Assembly (NCBI RefSeq): GCF_022213065.1 | Contig: NZ_JAKLJA010000052.1 | Location: forward strand, 1-41,179 | DNA: 41,179 bases | Direction: 5' to 3' | Origin: Paraburkholderia tagetis | GTDB lineage: Bacteria > Pseudomonadota > Gammaproteobacteria > Burkholderiales > Burkholderiaceae | Shown here: positions 17,020-25,788 of the stretch, one piece after another | Layout of the letters: every line of letters starts with the position of its first letter | Numbering within the stretch: position 1 is the first letter of the stretch | Notes under the pieces: generated by a model | The model's input: only the letters and a program-made list of their open reading frames with translations | What the model was told of the DNA's origin: nothing | The model's database searches: none | Program-made: the position numbers and the translations under genes

Positions 17020-18150
17020 TTACTCCGTCGCGAACACCGAAACGCCGGTCCCGGCAAACTCCGGCGACGGTCCCTTCGCGAACGGCACGAACACCCGATG
17101 CGCTTCGCCGTCCACCGCCACCGAGTGCGAACCGGTGCCCGTCGGCACGACGGCGACGAGGCTGCGCGTGCTCGCGTCGACGATGCCCAACGCCGGATCG
17201 AACTTCGCGGCCTTGTTGCCGACCTGGGACACGTTATCCGCCGAGTGATGGCCGGCGGCCAGGAAGTAGCGGTTCGAGACCGGGTCGTAGACCGCCTCGT
17301 CGGTGCCGCCAAACGGCAGTTCGGCCAGCGTCGTGCCGTTGGTGCGATCGATAATCACGGTGGTCTGCTTGCCGCCCTCATCCGGATCGCAGCCGATCAA
17401 CGCATCGTTGCCCGGCCCGATTGCGAGACCGGTCGGCCCTTCGCAGCCTTTGAGCTTGAGTACTGTGGCGATTTGCGGATTGCCGTCGAGCACCGATTTC
17501 ACTGGAATCAGATCGACCTCGCCCTTCGGGTTGGCCTTCGTGCCGTCGTTGTTCAGCATGAAGTTTTGGGCTTTGGGATCGTAGGCGCACGCCTCGAGCC
17601 CGGTCGAATCCTTCAGCGGCAGTTTCGCAATGACCGACTGGGAGTCGGTGTTGATAAACGTCGCGAACGGCGGCTCTTCGGCGCCGCTCGAGAACATCAC
17701 GACGTGGTGGACGGGATCGAGACAGCCTTCATCCGCGCGAATGCCCGAGGTGCTGACCTCGATTCGCTTGACAAGCTGCTTCGAAGCCACGTCGATCACC
17801 TTGACGGCGTTCACGTCGCCGATGTACACCAGCGACGATCCCGGAATCGGGATCACGCCGGACGGGCCCGATTTGTCATGGGTCGGTCCAATGCCCGCGA
17901 AATCCGCGGAAATCCGGTCGCGCAGCGTCATCGTCTTCGTATCGAATACGTCGAGCGTCGCGTTCGATCCGTTGGCCAGATAGTAGTTGCCGTCCGACGC
18001 CGCGCTGATGTCGAAGCCAAACGGTTTCGCGCCCGTCACCGGAATGTTGGTGATCAGCTTGGGACCGTTGTGGGGCGCGTCGCCCGCCCACACGACGGCT
18101 CCTGCCGCGGCGACACTCGTCAGTACGGCTGCACAAATGGCTCTTTTCAT
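17020..18150 (-). CDS. Secreted YncE/YVTN-type beta-propeller protein
   Basis: The 376-residue protein begins with a Sec signal peptide (about 1-22, AAAGAVVWAGD). It continues as a series of four-stranded blades typical of YncE and quinohaemoprotein-like propellers: LDVFDTKTMTLRDR, VKVIDVASKQLVKRIEV, TTVIIDRTNGTTLAELPF and GIVDASTRSLVAVVPTG. No PQQ or haem-attachment CxxCH motif is seen, so enzymatic activity is doubtful and a binding or scaffold role in the periplasm is likely. A strong GGAGGAG precedes the ATG. It follows the porin by 75 nt and ends at a clear terminator. Confidence 0.82.
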   Translation of the reverse strand: MKRAICAAVLTSVAAAGAVVWAGDAPHNGPKLITNIPVTGAKPFGFDISAASDGNYYLANGSNATLDVFDTKTMTLRDRISADFAGIGPTHDKSGPSGVIPIPGSSLVYIGDVNAVKVIDVASKQLVKRIEVSTSGIRADEGCLDPVHHVVMFSSGAEEPPFATFINTDSQSVIAKLPLKDSTGLEACAYDPKAQNFMLNNDGTKANPKGEVDLIPVKSVLDGNPQIATVLKLKGCEGPTGLAIGPGNDALIGCDPDEGGKQTTVIIDRTNGTTLAELPFGGTDEAVYDPVSNRYFLAAGHHSADNVSQVGNKAAKFDPALGIVDASTRSLVAVVPTGTGSHSVAVDGEAHRVFVPFAKGPSPEFAGTGVSVFATE

Positions 18151-18225
18151 GTTTTGACTCCTCCAACCTCGTGTTGATATGTGTCCGGCCTGCGCCGGGA
18201 TTAGCTACCGCTTGTGGGTACGCAC

Positions 18226-19332
18226 TTAGAAGCTGTGATAGATGCCGACCCGCAGATCCGTCTGATTGCCCGTCAGCGACGGCTGGAAACTCGCGCCGAT
18301 CACCGCGTCCACGCCGGCCGACGCCTTCAGGTAATCCCCCGACACATAGAGCTCCGTGCGCTTGGACAGCAAATACAGCGCGGCCGCCGTCACCTGGTTC
18401 CAGGTGTGGCCCTCGAAGCCCGTGTGCTGATAGCCGCCGACCAGCTCGAACGCTGGCGTCACCTGCCAGGTCGCGCCGCCTTCGTAGACGTGCATCACCG
18501 AAGTCATGTCGAGATACTTCAGGACGGTGTCGCTGAAGTTGCCGAACAGCGTGACATCGCCGATCGCATAGGACGCGCCGATGCCGAGCGTCCCAAGCGA
18601 GCGGATCTGGAACGCCGGTGCGAGGTCGGTCGCGGTGTTGCCGGTGACGCTCGCGACCGTCTGGCTGAAGAACGAGTGCACGCCGATTTGCGCATAGGGG
18701 TCGATCGTCGGCGTCGCGACATGCGTGTACGCGGCTGCGACCGTCAACGGGCCGTTGGCGTACTGCGCGCCAACACTCCAGCCGCTGTTGTCGTGAAAAC
18801 TGCCCGGCGTATTGCTGAAGCCGTACATGCCGCCGAACGTCAGGCCGCCGAACAGCGTCGGGCTCATGTACTTGATCGAGTTTTTCAGCCGGTCGTTGTT
18901 CGTGTGATCGAAGTCGCCCTGGTGGATTGCATAGCCGCTGCCCGCCGAACCCACGTTGAACTGGCCGAAATACTCAGCGCTGAAATCGAACTGGTTACCC
19001 ATCGAGATCGTGCCATAGGGCGACTGGATGCCAACCCAGGCCTGCTGCCCGAACAAGGTGTTATCCTGGTTCAGTTGGCCGTTGTTCACGTTAAAGAGCG
19101 AGGACAGCTTGAACACCGTCGAGTAGCCACCGCCCAGATCCTCGTGGCCCGAGAGAATCCACAGGTTCGGAAACAGTACCCCGCTGTCCATCCTCGTGTT
19201 GGAGGAGCCACCTTCCTTCGTGACGTATGTGATACCGTCGTCGAGCCTGCCCGACAGCGTGACGCTGCTCTGCGCCAGCGCCCCGGTGCTCAAAGCAGCA
19301 CCCACCAGCGCGGCTATCATCGTTCTCTTCAT
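18226..19332 (-). CDS. Gram-negative general porin (OmpC/Porin_4 type)
   Basis: The 368-residue protein is a classic betaproteobacterial porin: signal peptide MKRTMIAALVGAALSTGALA, then QSSVTLSGRLDDGI. Repeated amphipathic strands follow, with the constriction-loop region near residue 115-135, and the C-terminal phenylalanine (YHSF) required for Bam insertion. It forms a diffusion channel in the outer membrane. The ATG at 19332 is preferred over a GTG two codons earlier. It is the first gene of the minus-strand set with the beta-propeller, GlcG, amidase, AAHS and FAH genes, so it may admit the same substrate. Confidence 0.93.
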   Translation of the reverse strand: MKRTMIAALVGAALSTGALAQSSVTLSGRLDDGITYVTKEGGSSNTRMDSGVLFPNLWILSGHEDLGGGYSTVFKLSSLFNVNNGQLNQDNTLFGQQAWVGIQSPYGTISMGNQFDFSAEYFGQFNVGSAGSGYAIHQGDFDHTNNDRLKNSIKYMSPTLFGGLTFGGMYGFSNTPGSFHDNSGWSVGAQYANGPLTVAAAYTHVATPTIDPYAQIGVHSFFSQTVASVTGNTATDLAPAFQIRSLGTLGIGASYAIGDVTLFGNFSDTVLKYLDMTSVMHVYEGGATWQVTPAFELVGGYQHTGFEGHTWNQVTAAALYLLSKRTELYVSGDYLKASAGVDAVIGASFQPSLTGNQTDLRVGIYHSF

Positions 19333-19661
19333 CTCCACCTTGCCCCTCCATTTTCCCGGCCTTCAGCCGATGTTGATCGCAATCGCACTTTTACTTATTT
19401 GTACTACGAACTATTTTTTATACTGCTTCAGCCCCACTGAACCGGCGGCCGTCACGCCAGGCAGACCCGAATCCATACTGGCTCACGCTGTCGGTTCGAT
19501 TCGCCTGCGCCGCCTTGGCGAGATCGATCTGTGCCGCATCGTTGACTCAATGTTAGCCACGGTCGGCGCAGAGGCCTTCGTCGATCAGTCTCGCCGCTTG
19601 TCAAATCGTCTCTTTGTTACGTCTGAAATACGTGTCAAGGCGCGCTGAAACGGATGCGCGA
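19333..19661. other. Intergenic region between ABC permease end and porin start
   Basis: No gene is visible in these 329 bases. An AT-rich stretch (about 19385-19430) stands 55-100 bp upstream of the porin start on the minus strand and is the likely porin promoter area, but no clear -35/-10 pair can be named. No convincing intrinsic terminator follows the ABC permease gene. Confidence 0.4.
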
Positions 19662-20669
19662 TCAGCGCTTGCGGCTGCCCTGCCGCCGCGCGAGCGCGTC
19701 GGCCAGCACCGCCAGCAGCAGAATCGCGCCGACCATCATCGGTTGCCAGTTCGCGTTGAGATTCAGCAGGTTCATCCCGTCGATCACGAGCGAAAGGGTC
19801 ACGCAACCAAGCAGCGTGCCGAACAGCGTGCCCGTACCGCCGAACAACGAGGCGCCGCCGATCAGGATCGCGGCAATCGCCGGCAGCAGGATCGGCTCGC
19901 CCATCGCGGAATCGGCCGCGTTCACGCGCGCCAGATAGACGACCGCGGCGATACCAGCCATCAGGCCACTCATCGTATACACCGCGATCCGCCTCGCGCG
20001 CACGGGAATGCCGGACAGTCGGGCCGCCTCGGCGTTCGCGCCGATCGCATAGATCTCGCGGCCGAAATTCAGGCTCGCGGTGACGAGCGTGCCGCCGATC
20101 AGCACGATCAGCATCATGTAGACCGGCAGCGGCACGCCGAGCCAGAACCCGGTGCCGAGCGCGCGAAACCCCGCCGGAAAACCAAAGATTTCGTTACCGC
20201 CCATGTAGTGAAACGCGAGCCCCTGGATAATCCAGAGCATCCCGTAGGTCGCCAGGAATGGCGGCAGCCTCAGCAGCGTGACGGCCAATCCGTTAAGGAA
20301 TCCGATTGATGTGCCACACCCCATCGCGGTTGCGACCGCCAGCACGGGCGAGCCGCCGGCTTTCATGGCTCCTGCTGCAAGGCACGCGGACAGCGTCAGG
20401 TTCGCCGCGATCGACAGATCGAAGCCGCCCGAGAGGATCACGAGCGTGAGTCCGGACGCCAGCAGGAACATCAGGCTCGCCTGCCGCAGGACATTGAGCA
20501 GGTTCGCCGACGTCGCAAAGCCGTCGGTCGCGACAGTCAGCGCGAGCACCATCGCGGCCACCAGCAAGATCCGGTAGATCAGCGCGGCGGTTTCGTCACT
20601 GGCGTGACGGCGGACATCGAGGCGGCCGACGTGGTTCATCAGGAAACGGGCGGGATTCTGGATACTCAT
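19662..20669 (-). CDS. ABC importer permease, ribose (RbsC) type, second copy
   Basis: The 335-residue inner-membrane protein has 8 to 10 hydrophobic helices and the RbsC-family signatures SGLTLVILSGGFDLSIAANL, REIYAIGANAEAARLSGIPV and IAAILIGGASLFGGTGTL. It forms the membrane channel of a carbohydrate-type ABC importer, pairing with the permease encoded just upstream. Its ATG overlaps the end of that gene by 4 bp, indicating translational coupling. Two different permeases with one ATPase suggest a heterodimeric channel. It is the last gene of the importer operon. Confidence 0.92.
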   Translation of the reverse strand: MSIQNPARFLMNHVGRLDVRRHASDETAALIYRILLVAAMVLALTVATDGFATSANLLNVLRQASLMFLLASGLTLVILSGGFDLSIAANLTLSACLAAGAMKAGGSPVLAVATAMGCGTSIGFLNGLAVTLLRLPPFLATYGMLWIIQGLAFHYMGGNEIFGFPAGFRALGTGFWLGVPLPVYMMLIVLIGGTLVTASLNFGREIYAIGANAEAARLSGIPVRARRIAVYTMSGLMAGIAAVVYLARVNAADSAMGEPILLPAIAAILIGGASLFGGTGTLFGTLLGCVTLSLVIDGMNLLNLNANWQPMMVGAILLLAVLADALARRQGSRKR

Positions 20670-21652
20670 GCGGACGCTCCGAGGAAGCGGGATTTACGAA
20701 CGCTGTCGACGAGAATGACGAGCAGGACCAGCACGCCGACGGACACCACCTGCAGCGACGACTCGACGCCAAGCAGGTTGAGCGCATTGCGCAACATGCC
20801 GATTGTCACGACGCCGAGCACCGTGCCGGCCAGCCAGCCATCGCCGCGCTCGAACGAGGTGCCGCCCAGCACGACAGCGGCGATCGCGTCGAACTCGATG
20901 CCGGTTGCGGCAGTGGGCTCGGCCGCGTTCATCCGCCCGACGAGGAGCAGCGCGGCAAGCCCGGCGAAAAGTCCACTGAGCGCGTAGATCGCGATGTGGA
21001 AGGCCTTCGCCTTGACGCCGGCCAGCGTCAGCGCGTCACGATTGCCGCCGATCGCGAATACGTAGGTGCCGAACTTCGTGTGATAAAGCAGCACGTGTAT
21101 GAGCGCCCACGCCATGAGTGCGCAAACGACTGGAAAGGGCACGCCGAAGACGGTCATCGCGTAGAGCTGGGCGAGCGCGGGCGCCGCGACCACGACGGCG
21201 TTGCCGTCGGTCAGCACCAGCGCAATGCCACGGGCGATGCCGAGCATGGCGAGCGTGACGACGAACGGCGGCAAGCCGAGTTGCGCGATCAGCACGCCGT
21301 TCACGCCGCCCGCCAGCACACCGACGGCGGCGGCCGCGAGCAGCGCGGGCACGATGCCGGTGCTGCCGCCACCTAAAGCGAGCGCCTGTGCGAATACGAC
21401 GCCGGAGAGGCTCAGCACCGCGCCGACCGAGAGGTCGAGCCCTTCGCTGAGGATCACGAGCGTCATCGGCATCGCGACCACGACGAGCATGGCGATTTGC
21501 AGGCCGATGTCCGAGACGTTGCCGCCCGAGGCGAACCCATGAACGCCCATTGCCGAGACAGCCGCGAGCACGACGCTCACCCATACGATGGACGGCAGCG
21601 GCCGCCGCGGGCGTACCGCGCGCGGCGCCTGCAGTGGTTCAATCGTTGCCAT
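20666..21652 (-). CDS. ABC importer permease, ribose (RbsC) type, first copy
   Basis: The 328-residue protein shows the same family pattern: MTLVILSEGLDLSVGAVLSL, GTYVFAIGGNRDALTLAGVK and AAVVLGGTSFERGDG. It starts 2 nt after the ATPase gene and overlaps the next permease by 4 bp. With that permease it should form the transmembrane pore. The glutamate in the SEGLDLS segment, where many RbsC proteins have glycine, is a minor difference between the two permeases. The sugar-like substrate is not readable from sequence. Confidence 0.92.
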   Translation of the reverse strand: MATIEPLQAPRAVRPRRPLPSIVWVSVVLAAVSAMGVHGFASGGNVSDIGLQIAMLVVVAMPMTLVILSEGLDLSVGAVLSLSGVVFAQALALGGGSTGIVPALLAAAAVGVLAGGVNGVLIAQLGLPPFVVTLAMLGIARGIALVLTDGNAVVVAAPALAQLYAMTVFGVPFPVVCALMAWALIHVLLYHTKFGTYVFAIGGNRDALTLAGVKAKAFHIAIYALSGLFAGLAALLLVGRMNAAEPTAATGIEFDAIAAVVLGGTSFERGDGWLAGTVLGVVTIGMLRNALNLLGVESSLQVVSVGVLVLLVILVDSVRKSRFLGASA

Positions 21653-21654
21653 TC

Positions 21655-23169
21655 TTAGTCCTCCTCATGCATGGCGAGCGCGAGGATGTTTCGCTCGCTC
21701 AACCGGTCTTTGGGCAGTTCGCCGGAAATGATGCCTTCGCGCATCACGTATGCGCGATCGCATACGTGCACGATCTCCGCAAGCTCGGAGCTGATCAGCA
21801 GCACTGCGGCCCCCTCCTCCACGAGCCGTTCGATCAGCGCAAAGATTTCGGTCTTCGCGCCAATGTCGATGCCGCGCGTCGGTTCGTCGAAAATGAACAG
21901 CCGGCATCCGGCGCTCAGCCATTTGCCGATGACGATCTTCTGCTGGTTGCCGCCGCTCAGTAACTGCGCGCGCTTGCCCGGATCGCCCGGCGCGATGCGC
22001 AGCGACTCGATCAGCGCGCGCGTCGCAAGCCGCGCCTGCTCCGCGCGGTACCAGCCCTTCGGGAACAATCGCCACAGGCTCGCGGCCAGCAGGTTCTCGT
22101 GCACCGAGCGCGTCAGCGCGAGCCCTTCCTGCTTGCGGTTCTCCGGAATCAGCCCGACGCCGCGCGCCGCCACCTTGTGCGGCCCGCCCGTCACCCGTTC
22201 GCCGAAAATTTCGACCTGGCCGCCCTGGATCGGGTCGGCGCCGAACACCGCCCTGACCACCTCCGAGCGCCCTGCGCCGACGAGCCCCGAGAGCCCGACG
22301 ATCTCGCCGCAGCGCACGTGCAGATCGACGCCCTTCACGCCGGTTGCGGTCCTCAATTGCTTCACGTCGAGCGCCATCTCGCCCGGCTTGCCGACGTAGC
22401 GGCGCTGATAGACGGTGCCGACCGAGCGGCCGACCATGAGCGCGATGAGTTCGTCGGGCGTGGTCTCGGCGGCCGCCATCGATTTCACGAGGCGTCCGTC
22501 GCGCAGCACGGTCACGCGATCGCCGAGGTCGAACACCTCCTTCATCCGGTGCGAGATGTAGACGATCGCGACACCGGCATCGCGAAGCTTGTGCACGACC
22601 GCGAACAGCGCATCCGCCTCGCGCTCCGAGATCGCGGCGGTCGGCTCGTCCATCACGAGCACGCGCGCCTCGTGCGACAGCGCCTTCGCGATCTCGACCA
22701 TCTGCTGCTGGGCGACGCCAAGCTCGGCGGCCTCCATGCGCGTGTCGTACGCGAGCCCAAGCTCGCCGAGCACGGCGGCGGCATCCGCATGCATGCGGCG
22801 ATGATCGATGAGGCCGATCCGGTTGCGCGGCTCGCGCCCGAGATAGATGTTCTGCGCGATCGAGAGGTGCGGGACCAGTGAGAACTCCTGAAAGATCACC
22901 GCAATGCCAAGCCGCTTCGCATCGGCGGGTGAGCCGATCGCGACGGGCTGGCCGTCGAAGAAAAATTCGCCGGCGTCGGCGCGGTACGCGCCGAACAGCA
23001 CCTTCATCAGCGACGATTTGCCGGCGCCGTTTTCGCCAAGAAGCATGTGCACTTCACCGGGATACAGTTGCAAGTCAACGTCCGACAGCGCGCGAACGCC
23101 AGGAAAGCTCTTGCAGATCCCGCGCAGTTCGAGCCGCGGCACGGTGCTGGCATCAATCCTTGTTTGCAT
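21655..23169 (-). CDS. Sugar-type ABC importer ATP-binding protein (two NBDs, RbsA/MglA type)
   Basis: The 504-residue protein carries two fused nucleotide-binding domains. The first has Walker A GENGAGKS (45-52), the LGVAQQQMVEIAKAL signature and Walker B VLVMDEPT. The second has a degenerate Walker A (GLVGAGRS), a good LSGGNQQK signature and LFIFDEPTRGID. One active and one degenerate P-loop is normal for RbsA and MglA. It powers import at the inner membrane. The start at 23169 has AGAGGTAG upstream; a longer frame adds low-quality residues. It lies 67 nt after the binding-protein gene and 2 nt before the first permease. Confidence 0.93.
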   Translation of the reverse strand: MQTRIDASTVPRLELRGICKSFPGVRALSDVDLQLYPGEVHMLLGENGAGKSSLMKVLFGAYRADAGEFFFDGQPVAIGSPADAKRLGIAVIFQEFSLVPHLSIAQNIYLGREPRNRIGLIDHRRMHADAAAVLGELGLAYDTRMEAAELGVAQQQMVEIAKALSHEARVLVMDEPTAAISEREADALFAVVHKLRDAGVAIVYISHRMKEVFDLGDRVTVLRDGRLVKSMAAAETTPDELIALMVGRSVGTVYQRRYVGKPGEMALDVKQLRTATGVKGVDLHVRCGEIVGLSGLVGAGRSEVVRAVFGADPIQGGQVEIFGERVTGGPHKVAARGVGLIPENRKQEGLALTRSVHENLLAASLWRLFPKGWYRAEQARLATRALIESLRIAPGDPGKRAQLLSGGNQQKIVIGKWLSAGCRLFIFDEPTRGIDIGAKTEIFALIERLVEEGAAVLLISSELAEIVHVCDRAYVMREGIISGELPKDRLSERNILALAMHEED

Positions 23170-23236
23170 GTCTACCTCTGCAGTGCGAACGACGCGCGGC
23201 GAATGCGCGACACGGCTTGCGCCGCGCGTCGTCGGG

Positions 23237-24235
23237 TCAGTTGCTGACGACGTTGTCCCATTTCGGGCACTGCCGCTGGTCGCCCGGCAGTTCGAACGGC
23301 GCATAGTTCGTCTTGTCGATGACGATGCCCTTGATCAGCAAGGTCGACGGCACGCTTTCGTGGCGCAGCGTGCGCACCGCCGCCATCGTCGCGATGCAGC
23401 CCATCTTGAAGCCGTTGAATTCAGCCGTCGCGAGCAGACGCCCGTCCTTGATCGCCTTCACCGATTCCGGCACGCCGCCGATGCCGACGACTTTCGTATC
23501 CTTGCGCCCGGCGGCTTCCAGCGCCTCGATCGCGCCCATTGCCATCACGTCCGCCGCGGCCAGCACGCCGTCGATCTTCGGATTCGACTGAATCAGGTTT
23601 TCCGTCACCTGTAGCGCCTGCAACCGCTGGTAGTTCGCGGGTTGCGACGCCAGCAGGTGCACGCCCGGAAATTCCTCTAGCGCCTTCTTGAACCCGCGCA
23701 TGCGCTCGTCGCTCGTGGTCGAGCCCTTCACACCTTCGAGAATCACCACGTTGCCCTTGCCGCCCATGCTCTTGAACAGATAGGTGGCGACGTCATGGCC
23801 GAGGTCGAAGTCGTCGGCGACGACCACGGAGGCGAACTTGCCCCCCGCGACCCGATCGTTGTAGTTCACGATCGGGATGCCGATCGAGTTGAGCTTCTCG
23901 ATCTCAGGCACCACGCCGCGCGGGTTCACGCCCATGAACAACACCGCGCTGGGCTTCTTGACGCTCACGTCTTCGAGTTCGCTCAATTGCTCGCCCAGAT
24001 CGTTCGGACGCGTGGGCGCATAGTGCGTGACGGACACGCCCATCTGCTTCGCTTGCGCGTCCACGCCCGCATGCACGAGCGCGAAATGGGGATCCACCTG
24101 GTTCTTGTAGAACGCTGCGAGGGTCTCGTTCGCCGCAATCGCGGCGTTGCCTCCGGCCAACCCCAATACGATGACGCACGCGGCTGCCATGCGTGCGCCG
24201 GCCTGCCTGCCTGACACTGCCTGCTTCTGTTTCAA
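23237..24235 (-). CDS. Periplasmic sugar-type binding protein of the ABC importer, TTG start
   Basis: The 332-residue protein is a class-I (ribose/galactose-like, Peripla_BP_4) binding protein. A signal peptide (GARMAAACVIVLGLAGGNAAIAAN) is followed by two Rossmann-like lobes with AVLFMGVNPRGVVPEIEKLN, VVVADDFDLGHDVA, STTSDERMRGFKKAL and GVLAAADVMAMGAIEAL. It captures the substrate for the importer. A TTG at 24235 is chosen because AAGGAG lies 6 bases upstream; an ATG at 24190 is the alternative and would leave a shorter signal. Two LacI-type palindromes lie 103-213 bp upstream, so the operon is probably repressed by the divergent LacI protein. Confidence 0.9.
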   Translation of the reverse strand: MKQKQAVSGRQAGARMAAACVIVLGLAGGNAAIAANETLAAFYKNQVDPHFALVHAGVDAQAKQMGVSVTHYAPTRPNDLGEQLSELEDVSVKKPSAVLFMGVNPRGVVPEIEKLNSIGIPIVNYNDRVAGGKFASVVVADDFDLGHDVATYLFKSMGGKGNVVILEGVKGSTTSDERMRGFKKALEEFPGVHLLASQPANYQRLQALQVTENLIQSNPKIDGVLAAADVMAMGAIEALEAAGRKDTKVVGIGGVPESVKAIKDGRLLATAEFNGFKMGCIATMAAVRTLRHESVPSTLLIKGIVIDKTNYAPFELPGDQRQCPKWDNVVSN

Positions 24236-24337
24236 GTTCGTCTCCTTCCACCTGTTCGTCGGCTCTGTCCGCGCCTCCTGCGCCCGCCCGTGCAACGCCT
24301 TGCGCCGCACTGCCGGCCTGCCAGGAAGCCCATTTTT

Positions 24338-24353
24338 ATGCAACCGTTTGCAT
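24338..24353. promoter_or_regulatory. LacI-type operator ATGCAACCGTTTGCAT (site A)
   Basis: A 16-bp near-perfect palindrome centred on CG lies about 103 bp before the binding-protein start. It matches the other four sites in the window (24433, 24522, 29747, 29859). Confidence 0.75.
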
Positions 24354-24432
24354 TAGAGGGCAAAAAAACCCTGAATGACGTGCACCGGGCGGGCTACGGA
24401 GAATGCATCGTGTCACGCCCACGTCGATCATT

Positions 24433-24448
24433 TTGCAAACGTATGCAT
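24433..24448. promoter_or_regulatory. LacI-type operator TTGCAAACGTATGCAT (site B)
   Basis: A 16-bp palindrome centred on CG in the divergent region between the ABC operon and the LacI gene. Its centre is 95 bp from that of site A, close to nine helical turns, so looping between the two is possible. Confidence 0.75.
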
Positions 24449-24521
24449 ATGCTACTGCTGCATAATGACTTGTCAATGCGTATTCACCGCTGAAAACGCT
24501 GGGTTTTTATTGCAACATTGA

Positions 24522-24537
24522 AAGCAATCCTTTGCAT
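24522..24537. promoter_or_regulatory. LacI-type operator AAGCAATCCTTTGCAT (site C)
   Basis: It differs from site D (29747) at 2 of 16 positions, including the central CG which is CC here. It lies 34 bp before the LacI start and would provide autoregulation. It is the weakest match to the other palindromes. Confidence 0.55.
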
Positions 24538-24571
24538 CGATACAATCGGCACACACCCACCGACCCGTTCC

Positions 24572-25633
24572 ATGACCACGACATCCGATACGCGAGGCGC
24601 GCGGCGCATCACCATCCGCGAAGTGGCGGCGGCCTCCGCCGTCAACATATCGACCGTCTCGCGCGTGCTGAATCCCGCAACGCGGCACCTGATCGGCGAC
24701 GAAGTCGTGCATCGCGTGCTGGCCGCCGCGAAGTCGCTCGGCTACCGGCAGAACCGCCTCGCCGCGGCGCTGCGCGGCGGGCGCTCGCGCGTGATTGGCG
24801 TGTGCTTGCCGGACATCGAGAACCCGGTGTTTCCGCCCATCGTCTGCGGCATCGAGGAAGCGCTCGCGGCCGAGGGCTACGGCGTGCTGATCTCCAATAT
24901 CGCCGGCAAGCCGAAGGACCAGGAACGCCTGATCGAGCAGATGCTCGAGCGCCAGGTCGATGGGCTCGTGCTGGCGACGGCGGCACGCCAGGATCCGCTC
25001 GTACAGCGCTGCCTTCGCGACGGCATTGCGGTCGTGCTCGTCAATCGCGGCATCGACTGCGGGCAGGCACCGGAAGTGGTCAACGACGATTTCCTTTCGA
25101 TGCGGCTCGCGGTCGATCATCTGGTGCGGCTCGGCCACACGCGCATCGCGCATCTGGCGGGGCCGGCGCGCCTGGCAACCGGCCTGTCACGCTTGCAGGG
25201 CTTCCAGATCGCGGCACAGCAGCATGGCGTCACGGGGAGCGTCGTCGTCGAAGCCGCGGAATTCACGCGCGAGGCCGGACGTGCCGCGTGCGAGCAACTC
25301 CTCGACGCGCATCGCGACGTCACCGCGATCATCGCGGCGAACGACCTGATCGCGCTCGGCTGCTACGACGTGTTCGCCGCGCGCCGGATCGCGTGTCCCG
25401 GCGCCATCTCGCTGATCGGCCACAACGACATGCTGCTCGTCGACATGCTGAATCCGCCGCTGACCACCCTGCGCATCCAGCATCGGGAGATGGGGCGTCA
25501 GGCCGCCAGGCTCTTGCTCGGGCGCATCGCGACGCCTGACGCCTCGCCGCTGCGCGTCACGCTGCCGCCGGAGCTGATGATCCGCGGCTCGACAGCGGCG
25601 CCGCGCGCCATCGCATCGAGCCACAAGCGCTAA
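24572..25633 (+). CDS. LacI/GalR-family transcriptional repressor
   Basis: The 353-residue protein has a LacI helix-turn-helix (residues about 13-34, ITIREVAAASAVNISTVSRVLN), a hinge helix (QNRLAAALRGG) and a periplasmic-binding-protein-like effector domain (from SRVIGVCLPDIENPVF). It should bind a palindrome with central CpG through its hinge helix, exactly the form of the five sites seen here. The effector is probably the imported compound. The start at 24572 is the first ATG before the helix-turn-helix; a TTG at 24518 would overlap operator C. The gene is divergent from the ABC operon. A 12-bp direct repeat (GCTAACCTCGGC) follows its stop. Confidence 0.92.
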   Translation: MTTTSDTRGARRITIREVAAASAVNISTVSRVLNPATRHLIGDEVVHRVLAAAKSLGYRQNRLAAALRGGRSRVIGVCLPDIENPVFPPIVCGIEEALAAEGYGVLISNIAGKPKDQERLIEQMLERQVDGLVLATAARQDPLVQRCLRDGIAVVLVNRGIDCGQAPEVVNDDFLSMRLAVDHLVRLGHTRIAHLAGPARLATGLSRLQGFQIAAQQHGVTGSVVVEAAEFTREAGRAACEQLLDAHRDVTAIIAANDLIALGCYDVFAARRIACPGAISLIGHNDMLLVDMLNPPLTTLRIQHREMGRQAARLLLGRIATPDASPLRVTLPPELMIRGSTAAPRAIASSHKR

Positions 25634-25653
25634 CCTCGGCGCTAACCTCGGCG

Positions 25654-25788
25654 CTACCCGGGCGGCCCGGCCAGCCATCGGTTGGGCGCCTCGCCGACGC
25701 TTGACTTGAAGAACGTCGAGAACGCGCTCGGCGTGAAGCCGAGCTCGCGCGCCGCGGTCGAAACCGGGCTGCGCCATTGGCTGAAGTC
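25654..25788 (-). pseudogene. Remnant of an AraC-family C-terminus
   Basis: The minus strand reads, in a frame ending with TAG at 25654, a stretch with SPVSTAARELGF followed by TPSAFSTFFKSSVGEAPNRW. This matches the last helix-turn-helix of AraC proteins (A-x-x-x-G-F, F-x-x-x-F-K, G-x-x-P). Only about 40 residues are left and no start or sensor domain exists upstream, because the cupin gene occupies that DNA in another frame. I take it as the tail of a lost regulator between the LacI gene and the catabolic operon. Confidence 0.5.

Noticed and set aside
17020..18150. Beta-propeller as a PQQ or quinohaemoprotein dehydrogenase
   Set aside because: No CxxCH haem site and no PQQ-binding tryptophan-docking pattern are visible; YncE-like secreted propeller fits better.
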